Of a stretch of 64,000 nt of DNA, positions 1-7,915 are shown one piece after another. Source of the stretch: Mariprofundus sp. KV (lineage in GTDB: Bacteria; Pseudomonadota; Zetaproteobacteria; Mariprofundales; Mariprofundaceae). The first letter of the stretch is position 1. The number at the start of each line of letters is the position of its first letter. The translations under genes were made by a program, and so were the position numbers. The notes below the pieces were generated by a model. That model saw only the letters and a program-made list of their open reading frames with translations, searched no databases and was not told the origin of the DNA. The stretch covers positions 62,001-126,000 of the forward strand of contig NZ_VWNB01000007.1 of assembly GCF_013387475.1 (NCBI RefSeq), given 5' to 3'.

Positions 1-1078
1 CCGGGATTTCGTCCAATCGGTAGGCAAAACTTTCATTTTCTTCTTTGGCTACAAATACAGTCCTATACTTACCCAACACATCTAAAACTTCAGTGTTATG
101 AGTTGAGAAAACCAATTGTGCATTATTTGGATTGGTCTCTTCATCAGTAAATAATTTTATCAGCCATGGAAGGATGTCAGGGTGCAAATTTATATCAAAT
201 TCATCTAAGACTAAAACCCCCCCCATCTCTAGCATGATTTTGTATCTCCAAAGTTGCTTATACAGTGATTGAGTTCCACTAGATTCAGCAAAAATTGGTA
301 AAGGATGAACTTCTTCATCGATTTTATGCAAAAAAACAGGAATATACTCTTTCTCTTCGACTTCTGGATTAGATCCATCTTTCTGTATAACTTTTATATC
401 GTAAATAGCTTCATCAAACTTATGGATCAACTCTTTTGAAAAACCGAGAACCTCTGAATGCTCAAAATACAACTTACTAATTGCTGATTCAGTATCATTG
501 GACGCATGCATCAATCCAGCATAAGAAACATTGCTAGAAATTCGTCTAAAGAAATTATAAATTGGCTCCATGCAATCAATTTCATATTGATGAGCAGTGC
601 TTACAATTGAAGCATTAGAGCGAAGCTTCTTGATTACTCCAAGTTCTTTATACTCGTTAATACAATTCTTCAGCTTATTACCTTTTCGTTCTACTATAGG
701 AGAAAACCTTTTTTTCTTACGAAAAATACATTCAGAGATAACCTCATCTCTAGATGACACTAACTCGTATCTATAGGTTACATCATCTACAATAAACTCA
801 ACATATATAAAAGACTCATCCTTATTACGAAAAAAGGACTCATAATATATTGGCTCCTCAGGCTTCCTGCTAAACGAGTTACAGCAAAAGTTGTTTAGAA
901 AGGGAATTATCTTTAACGCATTTGTCTTACCAGAACCATTTGCACCTTTAACACAAAGAACATTGGTAAATGATTTTCCATTGGAAATATAGCCTGGGCA
1001 TTTTGAGCCTAATCTCAATGAGATTTCAACCCCTTCTTTAAAACAGAAAAAGTTTTGAGCACCAAATTCCAATAGCAT
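1..1078 (-). CDS. AAA-family ATPase, RloA/AbiL-like (partial, runs off the left edge)
   Basis: About 359 codons are visible from the ATG at 1078, preceded by a good ribosome site (AAGGGG); the 3' end lies outside the window. The product opens with MLLEFGAQNFFCFKEG, typical of SMC/RecF-like AAA ATPases. It has a Walker A motif GANGSGKTN near residue 45, a Walker B-like VLVLDEFD near 300 and a STHNTEVLD block near 335. That last block is characteristic of the AAA_15/AAA_21 ATPases found in RloAB/AbiL and related anti-phage modules. The gene is strikingly AT-rich beside the GC-balanced neighbours, which suggests horizontal transfer. The partner gene, if any, would lie to the left of the window. 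A defence role is inferred from family resemblance only. Confidence 0.8.
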   Translation of the reverse strand, partial: MLLEFGAQNFFCFKEGVEISLRLGSKCPGYISNGKSFTNVLCVKGANGSGKTNALKIIPFLNNFCCNSFSRKPEEPIYYESFFRNKDESFIYVEFIVDDVTYRYELVSSRDEVISECIFRKKKRFSPIVERKGNKLKNCINEYKELGVIKKLRSNASIVSTAHQYEIDCMEPIYNFFRRISSNVSYAGLMHASNDTESAISKLYFEHSEVLGFSKELIHKFDEAIYDIKVIQKDGSNPEVEEKEYIPVFLHKIDEEVHPLPIFAESSGTQSLYKQLWRYKIMLEMGGVLVLDEFDINLHPDILPWLIKLFTDEETNPNNAQLVFSTHNTEVLDVLGKYRTVFVAKEENESFAYRLDEIP

Positions 1079-1191
1079 TAAGAACCCCTTGTTGATTGAT
1101 TTCGCCTAAACCCTACATTTGACAATCAATATTTCAACATTTAAAGCCTACTTTCCGTCACCATCTGTCACGTTATCGAAATACAGCTGCC

Positions 1192-1302
1192 CTAATGTGC
1201 CTCATAGATTATATCATATCCACTATCTGTTTTTTCCGTAAGTAGCGTCGCGCCTACCTCAAGACGGCCAAGAGTATCTGGCCAATCACCACAGGCAACC
1301 AT
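1192..1302 (-). CDS. Possible 36-aa ORF or remnant of a displaced gene
   Basis: This frame begins MVACGDWPDTL and ends IIYEAH then TAG. It also stays open upstream of the ATG for more than a dozen codons (including EYRYWS) into the end of rluC, and its composition looks protein-like. There is no convincing ribosome site at the ATG. It lies in the gap between the AT-rich ATPase gene and rluC, so it may be the 3' stub of a gene cut by insertion of the left island. I do not recognise the family. Confidence 0.25.
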   Translation of the reverse strand: MVACGDWPDTLGRLEVGATLLTEKTDSGYDIIYEAH

Positions 1303-1333
1303 CGACCAATAGCGGTATTCGATGTCAGCTGAA

Positions 1334-2272
1334 TTACTTATGAAGAAGTGGGTTCCAGTTGGCTGGCCAGTCGGCTTTTAGTTCGAGAGACTTACCGGTA
1401 ATCGGATGATCAAAACGAAGACGCCAGGCGTGTAGCATGAGGCCTTTGCCGCCGAGGGATTTGTAGGCGGTGAGTTCATCCTTTTCGGCATATTTGCCAT
1501 CACCAAGAATGGCATGTCCCTCATTCTGTAACTGCACACGCAGCTGGTGGGTACGGCCACTATGGGGAGTAAGCGCGACCATGGCGTAATCCAACCCGGC
1601 GCGCTGATAATGTTTCATCACCTGATAATCGGTGACCGACTCTTTGCCATCTTCTGAATCAACCACCATGCGCTCACCACCGCGCACAATACCCTTGGCA
1701 AGCTTTGAGCTCATGCGTCCGGCATGGGCAAAAGGGTGGCCGCTAATCAGCGCGAAATAGGTTTTCTGCATGTCGCGTTCACGGAATGACTCGGTGAGTT
1801 TACGCAGCGCCTCCAGATTCTTGGCCATCAGCAGCACACCGGAAGTATCACGATCAAGACGGTGGGCAAGCCTGAGATCAACCAGTCCGCGCTGTTCTTT
1901 GAGCGCTTCGATCAGCCCTGCATCGTGACCGGAACCGCCATGCACTACTAAACCTGCCGGTTTATTCACCACCAGCAGCCAATCATCCTCGAACAGAATC
2001 GGCAACTGCTCCGCTTTTCTGAGCAGCGAGGCGGGAATGTGCATCGCATCCTGAGGCTCGGGTTCACGCAGGCTGACCGGCAGAAAGATCAGGTCACCAC
2101 TGCTTACACGCGACTCGGGTTTTACCCTTTTTTTGTTTACCCGAACATTGCCCTTGCGGATCAGGCGCAGGATCAGCGCGCGCTGGCCCGGGCCGAGGTG
2201 GCGGATCAGCACCCGATCAAGGCGACTTCCATCTTCATTCTGGTCTACTGTTAACATGCCGTTTTCGTGCAT
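1334..2272 (-). CDS. rluC: 23S rRNA pseudouridine synthase, RluC-type
   Basis: This is a 312-residue RluA-family pseudouridine synthase. An N-terminal S4 RNA-binding domain (about residues 8-65, RLDRVLIRHL...) precedes the synthase domain, which holds the catalytic block AHRLDRDTSGVLL (Asp in HRLDRDTSG), VVNKPAGLVVHGG and the C-terminal GRTHQLRVQL motif. RluC modifies uridines 955, 2504 and 2580 of 23S rRNA in E. coli. Divergent placement beside RNase E is the same as in E. coli rluC/rne, which supports RluC over RluD; a clear RluD lies further along. The ATG at 2272 is preferred over an in-frame TTG at 2284; the ATG at 2257 is also possible. Confidence 0.88.
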   Translation of the reverse strand: MHENGMLTVDQNEDGSRLDRVLIRHLGPGQRALILRLIRKGNVRVNKKRVKPESRVSSGDLIFLPVSLREPEPQDAMHIPASLLRKAEQLPILFEDDWLLVVNKPAGLVVHGGSGHDAGLIEALKEQRGLVDLRLAHRLDRDTSGVLLMAKNLEALRKLTESFRERDMQKTYFALISGHPFAHAGRMSSKLAKGIVRGGERMVVDSEDGKESVTDYQVMKHYQRAGLDYAMVALTPHSGRTHQLRVQLQNEGHAILGDGKYAEKDELTAYKSLGGKGLMLHAWRLRFDHPITGKSLELKADWPANWNPLLHK

Positions 2273-2284
2273 TTTTGTTGCCAA

Positions 2285-2720
2285 ACCGCCTTTGGGCTAT
2301 AGAGTCGCATCGGTATGCAGCGAGCTCCGTGTTTTCCTGCATCACACGATAATCACCAACGCACAGGCAATAGTAGTGATTTGTACTCGGGAATCCCAGC
2401 CTCCGACGAAGTAGATGGCAGGGTTACTTTTTTTTCCGGTATTGTTCTGAGCGTATCGATGTCATGTGATCGTTTGCCAACGTTGAGCCTGCATAAAATA
2501 AAAGAAAGCGTTTGAAAGACTTTAAGCTTACCAACCCGAATCAGCGCGGCTGGAAGCAAACATAGATGTGACTGAATAGTCCATAATTATCAGTAACTGT
2601 ATGGGATTTTTCTATCTTAAGCAGTGTGACTATTCGGCCTTTTGGCAGAGCTGTTCTATGCAACCGGTCTGCCACCGATCTGTAATTCAGAGGTCTCTCA
2701 AGCGCCAAAAGGATGATGGC
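2285..2720. other. Divergent rluC/rne intergenic region with long rne leader
   Basis: There are 436 bp between the divergent rluC and RNase E genes. No convincing ORF of its own is seen. It must hold both promoters and would give RNase E an unusually long 5' leader. In E. coli the rne leader is also several hundred bases and folds into hairpins that let RNase E degrade its own mRNA. A comparable autoregulatory leader is inferred here. I see short local inverted repeats but no strong promoter match or Rho-independent terminator. Confidence 0.5.
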
Positions 2721-4985
2721 GTGACTGCACCAAAAAAACTCATGCTCATCAATGCAAACCACGACGAAGAGAGTCGTGTTGCCATTGTTGAGGACGGCTA
2801 CCTGCACGAACTGGATATCGAATGTGCCAGCAAAGCCCTGACCAAAAGTAATATCTACAAGGGTAAAATCACCAAAGTCGAGGCGAGCCTGCAGGCTGCC
2901 TTTGTCGAATACGGCTCAGCCAGACAGGGTTTCCTGTCGCTGAACGAGATTCACCCCGACTACTGGAAAGATGGTGTCGATAAATCGGCTAACCCGCGCA
3001 ACCTCTCCATTCAGGATATCCTGCAACCGAAACAGGAGATTCTGGTTCAGGTGGTCAAAGAGGAGCGCGGCAATAAAGGCGCAGCCCTGACCACCCAGAT
3101 CTCTCTGGCCGGTCGCTACCTGGTCTTGAGCCCCAACACCACACGTGGCGGCATCTCGCGCAAGCTCTCCGATGAAGAGCGCCGCTCGATGAAAGAGATC
3201 CTCTCCCAGCTTGAGGTTCCCGATAACATGGGACTGATTATCCGCACTGCCGGTAAAGATCAGAACCTTGAAGCGCTGCAGCGCGACTACAGCTATCTGC
3301 GCCGTCTCTGGGATGAGATTCGTATCAAGAGTGAAACCACCCCGTCACCTGCCCTGATCTATCTTGAGGGTGATCTGGCAACACGTGCAATTCGTGACCA
3401 CTTCTCCGATGATGTACAGGAGATCTGGGTTGATAACCATGAGGTCTACACCCACACCAAAGCCTTTGTACACGCGGTACTGCCGGGTAAAGAGAAGCTG
3501 GTTAAACTCTATCGCGGTAAAGTTCCGCTGTTCCGCAGCTACAATATCGAATCGCAATGTGAAGAGATTCATGAGCGTGAAATCCGTCTTCCCTCCGGCG
3601 GTTCGATTGTGCTTGATCCGACCGAAGCGCTGACTGCGATCGACATCAACTCCTCACGCGCCACCAAAGGCAAACATATCGATGATACTGCCCTGGCCAT
3701 CAATCTGGAGGCGGCTGAAGAGATCGCCCGCCAGCTGCGTATCCGTGATATCGGAGGCCTGATTGTTATCGACTTTATCGATATGGCCAGCCGCAAGCAT
3801 GGCCAGCAGGTTGAAGAGGTATTGCGCAAGGCGTGTAAGGGTGACAAGGCTCGCATCCAGTTTGCCCGCATCTCCCGTTTCGGTCTTCTTGAGATGAGCC
3901 GTCAGCGTCTGCACCCGTCGGTACGTGAATCCACTACCGAGCCGTGCCCGCGCTGTCAGGGTCGCGGTTCCATCCGCACGGTGGAATCGATGGCACTGCA
4001 GATGCTCACCCGTATGGAAGATTGGGCAGAGGCCGGCAAGAAACCGACGCTGATCGTGCAGGTACCATCGGATACCGGCGAGTACCTTATGAACAACAAA
4101 CGCGCCAACATAGCCCGCATCGAAGAGGTCAATGAGGTTCAGATCACCCTGCAGATCAGGCCTGATCTCGATATTCCGCACTACCGCATTGAGCGTCAGT
4201 GGAGTGAAAACAATCAGCAGCGTGTTGAAGTGCTTGAAGACACCAGCAAAAAGATCAAACCACCACGTTCAGGCCGCAAGCTTAAACCTGTGAAACCGGT
4301 GGTTGGTATCCCAACACCGCCACCGCCTGAGCCTGAAGTGAAAAAAGATGGCCCACTGAAGACGTTGATCAACATCCTCACCGGTGCCAGTCGCAAAGAG
4401 AAGCTGCAGAAACAGGCGGAAGAGGAAGAGCTGCGCCTGAAACAGGAGGCGGCGGCTAACAGTCGCAAGCGCCGCAGCAGTGGCACAGGCAACAGAGGTC
4501 GCCGTCGTCCGGCTGGCAACAGTGCTGCAAAAGAGAACGAGGAAGGCACTGCAGCTCAGAACGATCAGCCGCGCAGTGAAACGCAGCGCCCCAAACGCAA
4601 ACGCAAACCCAAACCGAAGGTTGAAAAAACCGATGTGGTGCCGACTGATGTTGTACAGGCTGAAGCGGGTGACAGTGGCGAGAGCTCCGAGGCAAAACCT
4701 CGCCGTCGCCGTCGCCGTCGCCGTCGCCCTTCCGGCAACAGAGATGGTGCTCCGACCCAGGGCCAGGAGAACAGTCAGCATGATGGTGGAGAGAGCAATA
4801 CCGCACCAACTGCTCAGGCTGATGACCAGAAACCGGCCCGCACCAGGAGACCGGCTAAGGAGAAGAGCCCTGACACTGCTGCCCCTCAGGAGAACCAGCC
4901 ACAAGCTCCTACTCAGGAGAGCCAGCCACAAGCTGCTGTTCAGCAGGAGAGGAAGCCTGAAGCTGCCGCGTCACAGGGCGAGTGA
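2721..4985 (+). CDS. rne: Ribonuclease E
   Basis: Endoribonuclease of the RNase E/G family, the core of the RNA degradosome. The start is placed at the GTG at 2721, preceded by AAAAGGA, because RNase E proteins begin just ahead of the MLINA block; an in-frame ATG further upstream would add 40 untypical residues. The order is S1 domain (about 35-120), 5' sensor, then a DNase I-like catalytic domain with the two metal-binding aspartates in AIDINSSR (about residue 307) and IVIDFIDM (about 349). The Zn-link CPRCQG lies near residue 408. The C-terminal 250 or so residues are low complexity, rich in Arg, Lys, Pro and Gln and including a run of nine arginines, as expected for the disordered RNA- and partner-binding scaffold. 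At 754 residues it is shorter than the E. coli enzyme (1061) but longer than RNase G, so RNase E fits better. Confidence 0.93.
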   Translation: MTAPKKLMLINANHDEESRVAIVEDGYLHELDIECASKALTKSNIYKGKITKVEASLQAAFVEYGSARQGFLSLNEIHPDYWKDGVDKSANPRNLSIQDILQPKQEILVQVVKEERGNKGAALTTQISLAGRYLVLSPNTTRGGISRKLSDEERRSMKEILSQLEVPDNMGLIIRTAGKDQNLEALQRDYSYLRRLWDEIRIKSETTPSPALIYLEGDLATRAIRDHFSDDVQEIWVDNHEVYTHTKAFVHAVLPGKEKLVKLYRGKVPLFRSYNIESQCEEIHEREIRLPSGGSIVLDPTEALTAIDINSSRATKGKHIDDTALAINLEAAEEIARQLRIRDIGGLIVIDFIDMASRKHGQQVEEVLRKACKGDKARIQFARISRFGLLEMSRQRLHPSVRESTTEPCPRCQGRGSIRTVESMALQMLTRMEDWAEAGKKPTLIVQVPSDTGEYLMNNKRANIARIEEVNEVQITLQIRPDLDIPHYRIERQWSENNQQRVEVLEDTSKKIKPPRSGRKLKPVKPVVGIPTPPPPEPEVKKDGPLKTLINILTGASRKEKLQKQAEEEELRLKQEAAANSRKRRSSGTGNRGRRRPAGNSAAKENEEGTAAQNDQPRSETQRPKRKRKPKPKVEKTDVVPTDVVQAEAGDSGESSEAKPRRRRRRRRRPSGNRDGAPTQGQENSQHDGGESNTAPTAQADDQKPARTRRPAKEKSPDTAAPQENQPQAPTQESQPQAAVQQERKPEAAASQGE

Positions 4986-5956
4986 GCAACGCTAATTTAC
5001 CCGAGCCACTGATCATCACGGTTAGTCGTGATCAGGATGGTAAACGCGTTGATGCACTGCTTGCTGCAGTCAGTGAGCTGAGCCGCAATCACATCCAGCA
5101 ACTGCTCAAGGACGGGTGCATCGTTGATGCCTCCGGATCAGCAATCACCCAGCCTTCACGACGTGTCGTTGAGGGTGACTGCTTCACCATCAAGCTGCCG
5201 CCTGTGCAGCCGCTGGAGCTCAGTGCCGAAGATATTCCGCTGGATATCCTCTTTGAAGATGAGCATCTGCTGGTGATCAACAAGCCGGCAGGTATGGTGG
5301 TGCACCCTTCTCATGGTCATGACCATGGGACACTTGTGCATGCCCTGCTACACCACTGCTGCGATTTGCCCGGCATCAACGGCAAAGAGCGACCCGGCAT
5401 CGTGCACCGGCTTGATAAGGATACCTCTGGCAGCCTGCTGGTGGCTAAAACCGAAATCACCCATCGTCGACTCACCGAGATGTTTGCCACCCACGATCTG
5501 GATCGCCAGTACGTCGCCTGGTGTCGCGGCACAACAAACTGGCGCGTTAAACGCATTGAACTGCCGCTGGCAAGACACCCCCAGCAGCGCCAGAAGATGG
5601 CAGTCGTGCATGGTGGGCGCGAAGCGATCACCGATGCCACGGTTGAACATATCTATGGCCCCTTTTCACAGATGCGTCTGCAGCTGCATACCGGCCGCAC
5701 GCATCAGATTCGCGTGCATCTGACCCACGAAAAACTACCCATTCTCGGTGACCCGGTTTACGGCCGCAGCTTTAATCCCGGTTCCAATATACCGGAACCG
5801 ACACGCAGCCTGATCCGTGCACTGACCCGTCAGGCGCTGCACGCTGAACTGCTCGCCTTTACCCACCCTGTAACAGGTGAGGCACTGCATATCACTGCAC
5901 CCCTTCCCGAAGATCTACGCAAACTTGATAAGGCGATGCGCCAGAACTATGGCTGA
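4982..5956 (+). CDS. rluD: 23S rRNA pseudouridine synthase, RluD-type
   Basis: 324-residue RluA-family enzyme with an S4 domain (residues 15-75), the conserved VINKPAGMVVHPSHGH block, the catalytic IVHRLDKDTSG motif (about residue 140) and GRTHQIRVHL near 235. RluD makes the pseudouridines of helix 69 of 23S rRNA. The GTG start overlaps the RNase E stop in a GTGA arrangement, so the two are translationally coupled. The order rluD-pgeF with bamD next reproduces the E. coli bamD/rluD/yfiH neighbourhood, which supports RluD rather than another RluA paralogue. Confidence 0.9.
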   Translation: MSNANLPEPLIITVSRDQDGKRVDALLAAVSELSRNHIQQLLKDGCIVDASGSAITQPSRRVVEGDCFTIKLPPVQPLELSAEDIPLDILFEDEHLLVINKPAGMVVHPSHGHDHGTLVHALLHHCCDLPGINGKERPGIVHRLDKDTSGSLLVAKTEITHRRLTEMFATHDLDRQYVAWCRGTTNWRVKRIELPLARHPQQRQKMAVVHGGREAITDATVEHIYGPFSQMRLQLHTGRTHQIRVHLTHEKLPILGDPVYGRSFNPGSNIPEPTRSLIRALTRQALHAELLAFTHPVTGEALHITAPLPEDLRKLDKAMRQNYG

Positions 5957-6710
5957 ACAGCTGCTTTGCTCTGAACTGTTCAGGCAGCACACCATCACCG
6001 CAGTTTTCACACAGCGTAGCGGCGGCTTCAGCCCTCCCCCTTTCGACAGCTTTAATTTCGGTAGCGGTTTGGGCGATAGTGAATCCGCTATTAAGCGCAA
6101 CCTGAACCGCCTTGTAACTGTCGCGGGCTTGGAGAGTCAGCCGCATCAAGTGATTCAGGTTCATGGCAACACAAGTTACCGCTGTAGCGGCCCCGGCCAG
6201 ATGCACCGGCAGGAAGCCGATATCCTGATTAGCCGGGATCCGGGCACTGCCCTTGCTGTTCGCACCGCAGACTGCCTGCCGGTTCTGCTGGCAGATCCGC
6301 AAAACGGTATCATCGCGGCGGTGCATGCCGGTTGGCGTGGCACAGCTGCCGGAGTTGTCTGCCGGGCTGTGGAAGAGATGGTCACGCTTGGTGCAGCGCA
6401 GGAGCATATCATCGCCTCACTTGGCCCCTGTATCGGCCCATGCTGTTTTAAGATAGGCAGAGATGCCGCCGACCAGCTTGCCGCCAGCTGTGCCGGTGCT
6501 GACAACTGCATCGGTGATCAGCCTGAGTTACATGCGGATCTTCAGGCCATCAATCGACTGCAGCTGCTGCAGAGCGGCGTGAGTGCGCAGCGCGTGGAGA
6601 TCTTTTCTGACTGCACGGCATGTGATCCTGAGCGCTTCTACTCCTATCGCAGGGATGGCAAAAACAGCGGACGTCATCTGGGCGTTGTCGCGCTGCCCTC
6701 TACACCGTAA
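5949..6710 (+). CDS. pgeF: Purine nucleoside phosphorylase/peptidoglycan editing factor, laccase-domain YfiH family
   Basis: 253-residue DUF152/YfiH protein. The metal-binding residues of the family are visible in VHGNTSY (His), RTADCLPVLLAD (Cys) and AAVHAGWRGTAAGV (His), and the C-terminal DCTACDPERFYSYRRDG block is also typical. Homologues cleave purine nucleosides phosphorolytically and remove misincorporated residues from peptidoglycan precursors. The ATG at 5949 overlaps the end of rluD by 8 bases; a longer in-frame reading would run deep into rluD and is rejected. It follows rluD as in many proteobacteria. Confidence 0.88.
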   Translation: MAEQLLCSELFRQHTITAVFTQRSGGFSPPPFDSFNFGSGLGDSESAIKRNLNRLVTVAGLESQPHQVIQVHGNTSYRCSGPGQMHRQEADILISRDPGTALAVRTADCLPVLLADPQNGIIAAVHAGWRGTAAGVVCRAVEEMVTLGAAQEHIIASLGPCIGPCCFKIGRDAADQLAASCAGADNCIGDQPELHADLQAINRLQLLQSGVSAQRVEIFSDCTACDPERFYSYRRDGKNSGRHLGVVALPSTP

Positions 6711-6721
6711 ACTCCGCAGTC

Positions 6722-7459
6722 ATGAATATCCGCCTCTTTAGCCAACTTTCGATCGCCTCTTTACTGCTTCTCCTCTCAGGCTGTGCCACCGACGAAGCCT
6801 ATGATAAGGCGGGTGCGGAAAAACAGTACGACGCTGCCAAGCAGAAGATCAATCTGGGACAGTACAATGCCGCCGCATTTGACCTGGAAAAGTTCAGTGC
6901 CACCTTTCCTTACAGCAGTTATGCCACCAAGGGTGAGCTGCTGCGTATCTTCTCTGCCTACCGTGGTGGCGAATACACACTGACTGAAACCCTGAGCGAG
7001 AGCTTCATTGAACGTCACCCCAAACACAAACATATCGATTATGCCAAATACATGCTGGCCATGAGCTACTACATGCAGCGCAGCACCAAGGAGCATGATC
7101 AGACACACAACAAGAAGGCCATTGAGAGCTTTGAGCGACTGATCAGGGAACACCCGACAAGCAAATATGCCAAAGATGTGCAGCCGCGTATTCAGAAACT
7201 GTACAACTCAATCGGCGAACATGAACTGCTGGTCGGCAAGTACTACTTTGACCAAGATCGCTATGTGGCTGCAGCCAACCGTTTCCAGAAGGTTGTTAAA
7301 GAGTACCAGACCACATCGGCCATTGAAGAGTCACTCTACTACCTTGCAGCCTCCTATGCTGAAATGGGGTTGAGCAAGGATGCCCGCCAGATGGCACTGC
7401 TGCTCAGGCACAACTATCCCGACAGCAGATGGAGCAGCAAAGCTAAAGATTTCCTCTGA
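6722..7459 (+). CDS. bamD: Outer membrane assembly lipoprotein BamD
   Basis: 245-residue lipoprotein: signal peptide with the lipobox LLLSGC (lipidated Cys21), then about five TPR repeats (AAFDLEKFSATFP, KAIESFERLIREHP, AANRFQKVVKEYQ). Length and repeats match BamD, the essential Bam-complex subunit that binds the C-terminal signal of outer membrane proteins with BamA at the inner face of the outer membrane. It starts 11 bases after pgeF and lies near rluD, as bamD does in E. coli. Confidence 0.92.
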   Translation: MNIRLFSQLSIASLLLLLSGCATDEAYDKAGAEKQYDAAKQKINLGQYNAAAFDLEKFSATFPYSSYATKGELLRIFSAYRGGEYTLTETLSESFIERHPKHKHIDYAKYMLAMSYYMQRSTKEHDQTHNKKAIESFERLIREHPTSKYAKDVQPRIQKLYNSIGEHELLVGKYYFDQDRYVAAANRFQKVVKEYQTTSAIEESLYYLAASYAEMGLSKDARQMALLLRHNYPDSRWSSKAKDFL

Positions 7460-7478
7460 GTTGATCAGAGACTTATAA

Positions 7479-7898
7479 GTGCTCCGACACCTGCAACAGA
7501 GACCGATCCAGTGCATGGCAGTGATCCTGACGCTGCTGCTCAGTGCATGTGGTGGCGACAAACAGGATATTCATCAGCTGCTTGATGCCCGCGATCAGGC
7601 GGTCAGCAGCCGCAACATCAACAGTTACAGTGCCCTGCTGTATCATGATTACAACCATAATGGTCAAACCACCTCGGATCTGCTCGCAAGGGTGGAAGCA
7701 CTCTTTTTTCAATTCGATACGATGGAGATGAGCTCCAGTGACCGCACCATCTATTTTGTCGATGATACCCATGCCCAGTGTGAACAGAGTTACATACTCA
7801 GGGTTAAAGCTGATGATCAGTGGCGTGCCATTGCCCAGCGCGAACGCCTTGATCTGACCAAAGCAGCCGATGGCTGGAAGATCAGCGGCGGTCTTTAG
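7479..7898 (+). CDS. Small lipoprotein with NTF2/SnoaL-like fold (predicted)
   Basis: 139 residues with a signal peptide and lipobox LLSAC (Cys24). The mature part (DIHQLLDARDQAVSSRNINSY... YFVDDTHAQCEQSYILRV...) has the layout of DUF4440/SnoaL-like NTF2 domains: a long N-terminal helix followed by strands, ending in a WKISGG strand as in that family. The start is GTG at 7479; an in-frame ATG at 7515 would leave only a very short signal peptide. It follows bamD by 19 bases and may be co-transcribed. The substrate is unknown. Confidence 0.65.
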   Translation: MLRHLQQRPIQCMAVILTLLLSACGGDKQDIHQLLDARDQAVSSRNINSYSALLYHDYNHNGQTTSDLLARVEALFFQFDTMEMSSSDRTIYFVDDTHAQCEQSYILRVKADDQWRAIAQRERLDLTKAADGWKISGGL

Positions 7899-7915
7899 TC
7901 CGGCTTTTCAACCCG

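Noticed and set aside
4269-4931. Long antisense frame over the RNase E tail
   Set aside because: Created by the biased Arg/Gln/Pro codons of the low-complexity C-terminus.
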